5,517 bases of DNA from Acidobacteriota bacterium (GTDB taxonomy: Bacteria; Acidobacteriota; Terriglobia; Acidiferrales; UBA7541). This document shows positions 1-5,517 of the stretch, in pieces. The position numbers and the translations under genes were made by a program. The stretch lies in NCBI GenBank assembly GCA_003161495.1, contig PMOP01000198.1, positions 1 through 5,517 on the forward strand. The letters are read 5' to 3'. The stretch's first letter is position 1, and each line of letters opens with the position of its first letter. Under the pieces are notes generated by a model. It was not told the origin of the DNA, did not search any database, and saw only the letters and a program-made list of their open reading frames with translations.

Positions 1-1
1 G

Positions 2-139
2 TGGCACGATGATGGCGTCTTGCCCGTAACCGACGGCGGTGGCCATTCATTTAGAAACGGAACGATGGACTCCGCTGGACGTGAAAGGCTTGGGCGTGTT
101 TATATTCCTTCCGGTAATTTGAACGATCCGTTTACATGA
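2..139 (+). CDS. 3' end of an unrecognised upstream gene (partial)
   Basis: The frame starting at base 2 is open from the window edge to a TGA at 137-139, giving 45 residues. The other two forward frames close almost at once (TGA at 10-12, TAA at 27-29). The peptide is polar and Gly/Asp-rich, for example DDGVLPVTDGGGHSF followed later by GRVYIPSGNLNDPF, and reads like the soluble C-terminus of a real protein. It has no membrane segment and no motif I recognise, so no function is assigned. It lies 85 bases upstream of the glycosylphosphotransferase on the same strand and may belong to the same polysaccharide locus. The short length means the call rests only on the open frame and a plausible amino-acid mix. 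Confidence 0.45.
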   Translation, partial: WHDDGVLPVTDGGGHSFRNGTMDSAGRERLGRVYIPSGNLNDPFT

Positions 140-201
140 TAGGTAATGGATGGTTGCTTTTCGCGGAAGGCTCATGCAGGATGTCGAGGGCGAAACGCGG
201 T

Positions 202-207
202 TATAAT
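202..207 (+). promoter_or_regulatory. Candidate -10 box (TATAAT)
   Basis: An exact TATAAT hexamer lies 17 bases before the ATG at 225, in the only gap preceding the four-gene unit. No convincing TTGACA-like -35 element is seen 16-18 bases upstream (about 178-185), and no full TGn extended -10 motif is present. If used, transcription would start at about 214-216, leaving a leader of only about 10 bases. It may be the operon promoter or a chance match. Confidence 0.3.
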
Positions 208-224
208 TCGGTACCGGTTGGAAA

Positions 225-1655
225 ATGAGAATTAAAAACCTTCGCTACTGGATTCTGGTATCCGATTTACTATGGATGCTCGCGGCTTCGGCCCTGGCCA
301 TCTACGTTCGCTATTCAGGTCAGGCAGGCCCGCTAGTTTTTAGAGAACGTATTCAGCCATATTCCCTGATGATTATTGCCGCCATTGTAATCTGGCCTTT
401 TCTGTATTTTTGGATGACACTCGACGGATTCAAAGGGGGGTGGCGTCCGCTGGCCATGCTCTCTCAGATTATCGTCGCGGTATCGCTGTTGATGATGGTT
501 CTACTGGCCGTCAGCTTCCTGGCCCAACATTACTATTCCCGCCTCGTGCTGCTTTACTTCGCAATAATCTTTTCTCTGGGGGTTGTTGGGTGGCGCTGGA
601 TGGCGCGATTTCTGGTTACTTCCAGGTTCAGAAACATGGCGGATGATCGCTGCGTAATTCTTGGGCACGGACAGATAGCGAAAGAGCTGGCTACCAAGAT
701 TGCCTCCCACCCGGAACTTCCTTTTCAAATTGTCGGATTTTTATTTCCGGGCGAATCCGAGGTATTCAACGGTTTTACCACTGTACAGGATGCTCTTCCG
801 CTCGCTTCGTTTAAGACCCTGCAGGTCCTCGACCTGCTCGTGCAGCAAAAGGTCCAGAAGCTCATCATCGCAATGCCGGAATCTCACGGCGCGGAGATTC
901 GAAAACTTATTTCCGAATGTCGAAAGGCGTCGATCCAGGTGCACCTGATTCCGCAATGGTATGACCTGTATCTGTCCAAAGCGGAATTATTGGAGATCGA
1001 TGGACTTCCGCTGCTCACGCTGCAGGAACGGAATCCTCTGGCGATCCGCAGCGCGCTTAAACGAACGATGGACCTCGTTCTGGGATTTGGTATCTTGCTC
1101 CTGATATCGCCGATTCTGATAGCCGCTGCTTTGGTGGTTTACATCAGGAAGGGTAGGGCCTTCCGGGCGGAACTACGTTGCGGCAAAGATGGAATTCCAT
1201 TTCGGATGTATCGACTTAATGTGGATCGTCACGCCATCGATCCGGAGCGGTACGAGAAGATGTTGGTGCGATGGAGCATGACCGAACTGCCCCAACTATG
1301 GAACGTGTTGAAAGGCGATATGTCCATGGTGGGACCCCGGCCGGAGGCGCCCGACAGAGTAAAACATTACTCAGAATGGCAGCGGCAGCGATTGAAGGTT
1401 CCTGCCGGCGTCACGGGGCTTGCTCAGGTCCACGGGCTTCGGGATCAGCATTCCTCGGAGGACAAGGCGCATTTTGATTTGCAGTATATCTTTAATTGGC
1501 ACCCGCTTTTAGACCTCAGTCTAATGTTGCAGACGGTATGGACATTGCTTTTCAGGAGCCCGAGCCAGGAGCCCGCACTGCCTCAATCCGTTAATGCTTC
1601 CAACTCTCCGACCGATATAGTGGTCAGCGAGGTTGCCAATGTTAATCGTCCGTAG
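225..1655 (+). CDS. Polyprenyl-phosphate glycosylphosphotransferase (initiating sugar transferase), degenerate active site
   Basis: This 476-residue inner-membrane protein belongs to the WbaP/PssY-type family, which transfers a sugar phosphate from a nucleotide sugar to undecaprenyl phosphate to start exopolysaccharide, capsule or O-antigen units. Four hydrophobic segments (about 9-28, 47-64, 77-100, 107-125) precede a Rossmann-like domain opened by VILGHGQIAKEL (144-155). The C-terminal sugar transferase domain starts at LKRTMD (278-283), has the Ser-Pro break of the re-entrant helix (S295-P296) and ends with MVGPRPE (368-374), PAGVTGLAQV (393-402) and a FDLQYIFNW block (417-425). Several usually conserved residues differ: Q is E316 in the QxRxG motif (R318 and G320 kept), KFRTM reads RLNVD (330-334), and the DE dyad of DELPQ is T353-E354. 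Total length is normal, but the loop before the dyad looks shortened. The start is supported by the N-terminal membrane segment; the ribosome binding site is weak. The last ~30 residues are a polar tail. The family is secure; sugar specificity and activity are not. Confidence 0.9.
   Translation: MRIKNLRYWILVSDLLWMLAASALAIYVRYSGQAGPLVFRERIQPYSLMIIAAIVIWPFLYFWMTLDGFKGGWRPLAMLSQIIVAVSLLMMVLLAVSFLAQHYYSRLVLLYFAIIFSLGVVGWRWMARFLVTSRFRNMADDRCVILGHGQIAKELATKIASHPELPFQIVGFLFPGESEVFNGFTTVQDALPLASFKTLQVLDLLVQQKVQKLIIAMPESHGAEIRKLISECRKASIQVHLIPQWYDLYLSKAELLEIDGLPLLTLQERNPLAIRSALKRTMDLVLGFGILLLISPILIAAALVVYIRKGRAFRAELRCGKDGIPFRMYRLNVDRHAIDPERYEKMLVRWSMTELPQLWNVLKGDMSMVGPRPEAPDRVKHYSEWQRQRLKVPAGVTGLAQVHGLRDQHSSEDKAHFDLQYIFNWHPLLDLSLMLQTVWTLLFRSPSQEPALPQSVNASNSPTDIVVSEVANVNRP
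1627..1632 (+). promoter_or_regulatory. Ribosome binding site deciding the kinase start
   Basis: GCGAGG, with GAGG at 1629-1632, stands 6 bases before the ATG at 1639 and lies inside the end of the glycosylphosphotransferase gene. It favours the ATG over an in-frame TTG at 1633, which directly abuts the motif with no spacing. Confidence 0.55.
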
Positions 1656-2751
1656 CCCTGTGCGAATCAGCTTCGGTGGAGGCGGGACGGATCTTCCCTC
1701 CTATTATGAGAGGTTCGACGGCGCCGTTCTCAGCGCCGCAATCAATAAATATTTCTACACGGTTCTTCAAAAGCGGACCGACGGGAAGATACAAATTATT
1801 TCCGCGGACCTGCGCACGATGGAAACTTGGCAGAACATCGCGCGAATGGAAGTGTGCGGCAACGCTTTGGAGATTCCTCTTGCTGTCCTCAAGGAATTTG
1901 GGTTCGAAGTCTCGGTAAATCTTTTCCTTGCATCGGAGATTCCTCCGGGAACAGGACTGGGCTCTTCCGCAAGTGTTTGCGTCAACTTAACAAAATTGCT
2001 TGCAACATATCATCAACTTTCTCTTTCGAAATATGACCTTGCCGAGCGAGCGTTCCACATCGCGCGCAATGTTCTGGGCCGGCCCGTCGGCAAACAGGAC
2101 GAATATGCCTCGGCTTTCGGAGGTTTGAATTTTATTTCATTTTTTCGAGACGGCAAGACTCTGGTCGAACCCTTGCATCTCGAGCCAGACCTCGCCCGGG
2201 AATTGCAATCGAGTCTAATGCTGTTCTTCACAGGCGAATCGCATCACTCTTGGACCATTCTTAAGGAGCAAGAAGAATCGACGAGGAAGACGGGCGGCAG
2301 CTCCGTTGAATACCTGCATGAAATTCGAAAACTTGCGGAACCAATGAAGGCCGCACTCTTGGCCGGCGAACTCAATCAGTTTGGCCGTTTGCTTCACGAA
2401 GGATGGGAAATTAAGAAGCGGCTTTCTTCAAAAATGTCCAACTCACACATCGATGAAATGTATGAGACCGCACTTAGGAATGGAGCCGTAGGGGGCAAGA
2501 TCACCGGTGCAGGGGGTGGCGGGTTCCTCCTGCTGTTTTGCCCGCCGTCATACCAACGAAGCGTGCGCACCGCCCTGGCGGCCATGGGCGTGCAGGAGAT
2601 GGGATTTGAATTTGACTTCCATGGCGCTCAGGTTGTCGCCGACGATCCTTTCATCGATGGCGATCAAAATGGCGGTACGCGCTGGACTTTTGCTCCTGTA
2701 GCGAACAAGGCGCTAGCCAATAAATTCATGCCGGCTAAGAGCACATCATAA
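1639..2751 (+). CDS. hddA: GHMP-family sugar kinase, D-glycero-D-manno-heptose-7-phosphate kinase-like
   Basis: This cytosolic ATP-dependent kinase has 370 residues. It resembles HddA, which phosphorylates D-glycero-alpha-D-manno-heptose 7-phosphate at C1 in the nucleotide-heptose pathway. The N-terminal signature RSPVRISFGGGGTDLPSYY is at 5-23, the GHMP ATP-binding loop PPGTGLGSSAS at 102-112, GKQDEYASAFGGLNF with the likely catalytic D154 at 151-165, and the C-terminal glycine motif GGKITGAGGGGF at 285-296. All key family residues are present. Comparable kinases usually end soon after the strand matching EFDFHGAQVV (324-333); here about 37 polar residues follow. The gene overlaps the previous stop by 17 bases, which suggests translational coupling, and a nucleotidyltransferase follows, as in heptose operons. 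The ATG at 1639 is preferred over TTG 1633 for its ribosome binding site and because the family starts almost directly at this motif. The substrate is inferred; related GHMP kinases act on other sugars such as fucose or galactose. Confidence 0.88.
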   Translation: MLIVRSPVRISFGGGGTDLPSYYERFDGAVLSAAINKYFYTVLQKRTDGKIQIISADLRTMETWQNIARMEVCGNALEIPLAVLKEFGFEVSVNLFLASEIPPGTGLGSSASVCVNLTKLLATYHQLSLSKYDLAERAFHIARNVLGRPVGKQDEYASAFGGLNFISFFRDGKTLVEPLHLEPDLARELQSSLMLFFTGESHHSWTILKEQEESTRKTGGSSVEYLHEIRKLAEPMKAALLAGELNQFGRLLHEGWEIKKRLSSKMSNSHIDEMYETALRNGAVGGKITGAGGGGFLLLFCPPSYQRSVRTALAAMGVQEMGFEFDFHGAQVVADDPFIDGDQNGGTRWTFAPVANKALANKFMPAKSTS

Positions 2752-2774
2752 AGTCAGATTGCACATTTTCGGGC

Positions 2775-2781
2775 GGAGAGG
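2775..2781 (+). promoter_or_regulatory. Ribosome binding site of the nucleotidyltransferase
   Basis: GGAGAGG lies 7 bases before the ATG at 2789 and is among the best Shine-Dalgarno matches in the window. It selects this ATG over an in-frame TTG at 2759, which would add ten residues ahead of the MKAFLLAGG start that is typical for the family. Confidence 0.75.
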
Positions 2782-2788
2782 CCTTCCA

Positions 2789-3514
2789 ATGAAGGCCTTC
2801 CTGTTGGCAGGGGGTTTGGGAACCCGTCTTCGGCCGTTGACGGACATTACGCCAAAATGTCTTCTCCCCGTTCAGGGGATTCCCATCTTGAAGATATGGT
2901 TCGATGTCTGCCGCCAGTACGGGATAGATGAGATTTTGATCAATGTTCATGCGCATGGAGATGCGGTCCGGAAATACATTGGAGATCACAAAGAAAACAT
3001 GGGGGTGCACCTCTTCGAGGAAGCATCGCTTCTGGGAAGTGCGGGAACGATTCTGGCGAACCAGGAATGGGTCGCCCAAGAGCGGTCTTTTTGGATATTT
3101 TATGCGGATGTCCTCACCACGGCCAATTTGAATCAAATGCTGGCTTTTCACGAAACTCATGGCCAGATTGCCACGATCGGCGTGTATGAAGTTCCGGACC
3201 CATCGCGATGCGGCATTGTTCAAGTAAACGCAGATGGAATGGTTAGCGATTTCATTGAAAAACCCAGCACTCCTGTCGGCAATTTAGCGTTCTCAGGATT
3301 GATGTTGGCCACGCCGTCTCTTTTGAAGGCAATTCCACCTACCAGCCCGGCCGATCTTGGATTTCATGTCCTGCCAAAAATTGTGGGTCAAATGGCGGCA
3401 TACCGACTCCGGGATTTCGTGATGGATATAGGAACGCTGGAAACATACCGGGCAGCGCAAATGACCTGGCCCGGCCTTTCTCAATCACACGACCACGGTG
3501 GTGCTCGTGTTTAA
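2789..3514 (+). CDS. Sugar-1-phosphate nucleotidyltransferase, HddC/mannose-1-phosphate guanylyltransferase-like
   Basis: This 241-residue cytosolic enzyme joins a sugar 1-phosphate to an NTP, giving an NDP-sugar and pyrophosphate. The GT-A type nucleotidyltransferase fold is clear: the N-terminal nucleotide loop AGGLGTRLRPLT is at 7-18, PKCLLPV with K23 at 22-28, GSAGTIL at 83-89, the strand ending in metal-binding D107 at about 101-108 (FWIFYADV), IEKP with E157/K158 at 156-159, AFSGLML at 167-173 and DIGTLETYRAA with D213 at 213-223. The length is that of the short catalytic-domain-only members; no C-terminal left-handed helix acyltransferase domain is present. It sits directly after an HddA-like kinase and before a HAD phosphatase, so a D-glycero-D-manno-heptose 1-phosphate nucleotidyltransferase (HddC) role is the favoured inference. 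Mannose-1-phosphate guanylyltransferase or another NTP/sugar pair remains possible, as nucleotide choice cannot be read from these motifs. Confidence 0.88.
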   Translation: MKAFLLAGGLGTRLRPLTDITPKCLLPVQGIPILKIWFDVCRQYGIDEILINVHAHGDAVRKYIGDHKENMGVHLFEEASLLGSAGTILANQEWVAQERSFWIFYADVLTTANLNQMLAFHETHGQIATIGVYEVPDPSRCGIVQVNADGMVSDFIEKPSTPVGNLAFSGLMLATPSLLKAIPPTSPADLGFHVLPKIVGQMAAYRLRDFVMDIGTLETYRAAQMTWPGLSQSHDHGGARV

Positions 3515-4208
3515 AGGCGTGGTCTTCGATTTCGACGGTGTCATCGTGGACAGCCATCCTGCGCATCTACGCGCTTGGAAGAGTTTTCTTAATTCCATTG
3601 GCAGGAATGTATCGGAAGAACAGCTTCATTTTGTTTTGGATGGAAGAAAGCGCGACGATATCCTACGGCATTTTTTGGGAGAGTTAGACGCAGACGAAAT
3701 TGAAAAATACGGCCTTCAAAAAGAGCAGTGTTTTCGGGACGAAGTTACGCATGTGCGTGTTGCGGACGGTTTGCTTGGTTTCCTGGAAAACCTTCAATCC
3801 GAGCAATTGGCCGTGGCTATCGCCAGTTCGGGAAGCAAAAGTCGAATTCACTTTCTCGTCGACAGGTTCGGCTTAAACAAATTCTTCCGAGTGATCGTCA
3901 CCGGAGACGAAGTGGAACAAGGTAAGCCCGATCCGGCTGTTTTTTTAATGGCTGCTCATCAATTGGGAGTGGATCCTTGTGAATTGATTGCCTTCGAAGA
4001 CGCCGTTTCAGGCATCAAGGCGGGGAGGTCGGCAGGGATGAAATGTATCGGAATCGCTCCTCCTGAACGTGTTCCAATTTTGCTGGCGGCAGGTGCGAGT
4101 TGTGTCATGCCTGATTTTCACGACATGTCGTGTTCGAAAATTCGGAAACTTCTGTCGAATGGCGCTGGGATGGGCTCAACGTCTGCTTCTCATCAATTTA
4201 TGAGCTGA
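3498..4208 (+). CDS. HAD-superfamily hydrolase, beta-phosphoglucomutase/phosphatase type
   Basis: This 236-residue cytosolic protein belongs to HAD subfamily I. Motif I is DFDGVIVDS at 11-19, with nucleophile D11 and acid/base D13. A helical cap domain occupies roughly residues 20-90 and includes LDGRKRDDIL (47-56). Motif II is the strand end IASSG (108-112), motif III is K143 in GKPDP, and motif IV is FEDAVSGIKAG (166-176) with E167-D168. All catalytic residues are present, so it should be active as a phosphatase or phosphomutase. In this operon it takes the place expected for GmhB, which removes the 7-phosphate of heptose 1,7-bisphosphate; GmhB belongs to a different HAD subclass without this cap, so that role is only inferred. 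The start overlaps the previous gene's stop. In-frame GTG codons at 3498, 3501 and 3507 are all possible. GTG 3507 gives the family-typical MFKGVVFDFDG start and has a weak GGTGGT just upstream. Residue numbers here count from 3498. Confidence 0.85.
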   Translation: MVLVFKGVVFDFDGVIVDSHPAHLRAWKSFLNSIGRNVSEEQLHFVLDGRKRDDILRHFLGELDADEIEKYGLQKEQCFRDEVTHVRVADGLLGFLENLQSEQLAVAIASSGSKSRIHFLVDRFGLNKFFRVIVTGDEVEQGKPDPAVFLMAAHQLGVDPCELIAFEDAVSGIKAGRSAGMKCIGIAPPERVPILLAAGASCVMPDFHDMSCSKIRKLLSNGAGMGSTSASHQFMS

Positions 4209-4219
4209 AAGAAGAGAAA

Positions 4220-4247
4220 AGTCGGCGTAGCCCCGCCGGCTGATTTT
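4220..4247 (+). terminator. Probable intrinsic terminator after the four-gene unit
   Basis: AGTCGGCG (4220-4227) pairs with CGCCGGCT (4234-4241) around a 6-base loop, giving an 8-bp GC-rich stem with one G-T wobble, followed two bases later by TTTT (4244-4247). It begins 12 bases after the HAD gene stop. The T tract is short and separated from the stem by GA, so termination may be partial. Confidence 0.5.
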
Positions 4248-4273
4248 CCGTAGAAATGAAGTGGACCAAAGTC

Positions 4274-4430
4274 GGAGGTGTCGATGCACATAGCTTGGAA
4301 GCCCCAAGCTCCAAAAGTTCAGAATGGATTCGTACGAATGTGTTGCATCGTCTTTTGCTTCGCAAAAAGCAGCGCCAATTCGATTACCCCCCTCATTTCT
4401 TTGTATATGCGAGCCGGCCTCGAATGCTGA
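4274..4430 (+). other. Leader region with small ORF and hairpins ahead of the secreted-protein gene
   Basis: This part of the gap between 4208 and 4424 carries a strong GGAGG (4274-4278) placed 5 bases before an ATG at 4284. That ATG opens a 48-codon frame ending at TGA 4428-4430, overlapping the ATG of the next gene (4424) by 7 bases. The peptide (MHIAWKPQAPKVQ..., with a Cys-rich MCCIVFCFA stretch) matches nothing I know. Two hairpins are visible: AGCTTGG/CCAAGCT (4292-4298 with 4304-4310, 5-base loop) and TTTTGC/GCAAAA (4353-4358 with 4362-4367, 3-base loop). It could be a coupled leader peptide or noncoding 5' leader. An alternative reading treats 4256-4423 as an N-terminal extension of the next gene. 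Confidence 0.3.
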
Positions 4431-5517
4431 AATGTGCGAGACGGAATGTACATTTTCTCTTGGCCTTTGTATTGGGGCTCAGCGCACTTCTCTTCAGTTC
4501 CAGTGAGATGGTTGCAGCCGAACACGATCCTGTCGATCAGCCGCTCTACGAAATTGTGGCTGTGGGACGCGGCCAGGGACAAATAATCCTGGCGACGCTG
4601 GCTTCACCGGCTGAACAGGTGGAATGGCGGTTTCGCAGGATTCCGGTTTCACCCTCCGATAAGGCCGTTTCCAATGTCGTTCTTTCCGTGGGTGGCACGA
4701 AAGCTCTGGTCGTTTTTTCGGACGGCACCTCGCACGTTCTCGATTTAACCAAGCGCATCACTGGAATCAGCCCCGGTGATATCCCTTCTCCGCAGCATCG
4801 CCTGCCTCATCAAGTCTTTCCGTTCGCAAAAAACGGAGAAGTTTGCCTGTTGGACGACTTGAACCAGCCCATCAAAAATAAGTGCACGAACGCCATAGCA
4901 GCCGCGGTCCACGAGGACGGGCGTGTGCTCTATGCGCACGAAGACGGGCGGCTGGTTGTCGTTTCTCCCAATTCAGGCGCGCAGGAAGAGCTCCCGTACC
5001 GATTGCCGCGAGGCGCGGATTTTCAATTGTTGGCAGGCCACCGTGGAGATGCGCGGGATTTCCTGCTGCTCATCTCGGAATCCGGCGCGGATCAGGCCGG
5101 AGCGCGCCTCGCTCGCGTGACAAAAATCATTGATCCGCGGATCCCTGCGACACCGGTCGGACAGTTTGCGAATCCCACTGTGGCAGCGCTACGAGCACAG
5201 CTCGAGTTTTCCAATTCCACTTCTCCGGCAGCCGGGCGAAGCCGCTCGGAGACGCCGGGCGACTCAACACTCGAAACGCTGGCTGCAAATCTGAGTGTGC
5301 AAACGAAACCGGCGGAGCTCTCGTGGTCGTTTTATCGTGTCGCGGCCAACAATGATCTCTATGCGCCAGTCCTCGAATTCGCCGACGGCGAGCCTGACTA
5401 TCCCAGCGACGTCAATTTTTGGGAAGAAATTATGCCGCTGGCGCATGGCAGCTCCATTGAAGATTACCGGGCAGCCTACGCAGCTATGGGAAACCGGCGA
5501 TGGTCGCGCTGCACGAT
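4424..5517 (+). CDS. Secreted or periplasmic protein of unknown function (3' end beyond window)
   Basis: This frame is open for 364 codons and continues past the window edge. The N-terminus is a classical signal peptide: basic MLKCARR, hydrophobic FLLAFVLGLSALLF (11-24), then a polar stretch with a likely signal peptidase I cut after V30-A31-A32, before E33. The mature part looks beta-rich, with short strand-turn-strand units such as ALVVFSDGTSHVLDL (94-108) and the doubled HEDGR-x-L/V unit at 163-178, resembling propeller-type repeats but without a recognisable family motif. A Ser/Pro/Thr-rich linker (about 263-283) precedes a second region (about 296-364) with WSFYRVAANNDLYAPVLEF and DVNFWEEIMPLAHG. 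I cannot name it. No good ribosome binding site precedes ATG 4424. The same frame is open back to ATG 4256 (just after TGA 4241-4243), which would add 56 residues and make the hydrophobic stretch an internal signal anchor; the signal peptide argues for 4424. The terminator suggests it is outside the upstream operon. Confidence 0.75.
   Translation, partial: MLKCARRNVHFLLAFVLGLSALLFSSSEMVAAEHDPVDQPLYEIVAVGRGQGQIILATLASPAEQVEWRFRRIPVSPSDKAVSNVVLSVGGTKALVVFSDGTSHVLDLTKRITGISPGDIPSPQHRLPHQVFPFAKNGEVCLLDDLNQPIKNKCTNAIAAAVHEDGRVLYAHEDGRLVVVSPNSGAQEELPYRLPRGADFQLLAGHRGDARDFLLLISESGADQAGARLARVTKIIDPRIPATPVGQFANPTVAALRAQLEFSNSTSPAAGRSRSETPGDSTLETLAANLSVQTKPAELSWSFYRVAANNDLYAPVLEFADGEPDYPSDVNFWEEIMPLAHGSSIEDYRAAYAAMGNRRWSRCT

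Noticed and set aside
1633..1638. TTG start for the kinase, two codons upstream of the ATG
   Set aside because: It directly abuts the GAGG motif with no spacing, whereas ATG 1639 has a 6-base spacing and matches the family N-terminus.
2759..2788. TTG start for the nucleotidyltransferase
   Set aside because: It would place the good GGAGAGG inside the coding region and add residues before the conserved MKAFLLAGG start.
2735..3223. 162-codon open frame on the - strand
   Set aside because: It lies opposite the nucleotidyltransferase, whose motifs are unmistakable, and its translation shows no family motif; it is a complementary-strand shadow.
4404..4409. TATATG as a -10 box for the secreted-protein gene
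   Set aside because: The match is imperfect, there is no -35 at suitable spacing, and it lies too close to the start codon to be persuasive.
4319..4582. 87-codon - strand frame across the leader and signal peptide region
   Set aside because: It overlaps the signal peptide of the secreted protein antisense and its translation looks unstructured, with no recognisable start region or motif.
4910..4955. Near-identical short direct repeat (CACGARGACGGGCG twice)
   Set aside because: It encodes the doubled HEDGR unit of the secreted protein and is best explained as protein repeat structure, not a DNA element.
4882..5133. 83-codon + strand frame rich in Arg, Ala and Gly
   Set aside because: It is an out-of-frame reading of the long open frame running from 4424 to the window end; the Arg-rich composition is typical of shadow frames.
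1..5517. Search by eye for CRISPR repeats, tRNA/rRNA, insertion sequence ends, transposase or phage genes
   Set aside because: No regularly spaced repeats, cloverleaf-like sequence, transposase motifs or flanking inverted repeats were seen.

Overview
The window is bacterial DNA with intermediate, roughly even base composition. All convincing genes are on the + strand and tightly packed. It looks like part of a cell-surface polysaccharide locus in a Gram-negative-type bacterium. Acidobacteriota or Verrucomicrobiota would fit by general impression, but the sequence alone does not fix the phylum.

Layout. Positions 2-139 hold what is probably the 3' end of an unrecognised upstream gene. A short gap (140-224) carries an exact TATAAT box. 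Four genes follow as one apparent operon: a membrane polyprenyl-phosphate glycosylphosphotransferase (225-1655), a GHMP-family sugar kinase of the HddA type (1639-2751), a sugar-1-phosphate nucleotidyltransferase (2789-3514) and a HAD-family hydrolase of the beta-phosphoglucomutase type (3498-4208). Genes 1/2 and 3/4 overlap, and genes 2/3 are 37 bases apart. A hairpin followed by TTTT at 4220-4247 probably ends this unit. After a leader of about 200 bases, containing a small ORF with a good ribosome binding site and two hairpins, a secreted protein of unknown function starts at about 4424 and runs off the window end.

How the genes work together (inference from families and order): the kinase, the HAD phosphatase and the nucleotidyltransferase resemble the last three steps of nucleotide-activated D-glycero-D-manno-heptose synthesis: C1 phosphorylation of heptose-7-phosphate, removal of the 7-phosphate, and nucleotidyl transfer. 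The first gene would load a first sugar phosphate onto undecaprenyl phosphate to start a glycan. The isomerase GmhA, a canonical GmhB and any glycosyltransferases are not in the window.

Most unusual points: the glycosylphosphotransferase has Thr in place of the catalytic Asp of the Asp-Glu dyad (TELPQ instead of DELPQ), together with other degenerate core residues; the HAD enzyme is not of the GmhB type; and the secreted protein at the end is unrecognised and preceded by a structured leader. I found no mobile element, CRISPR array, tRNA or rRNA.
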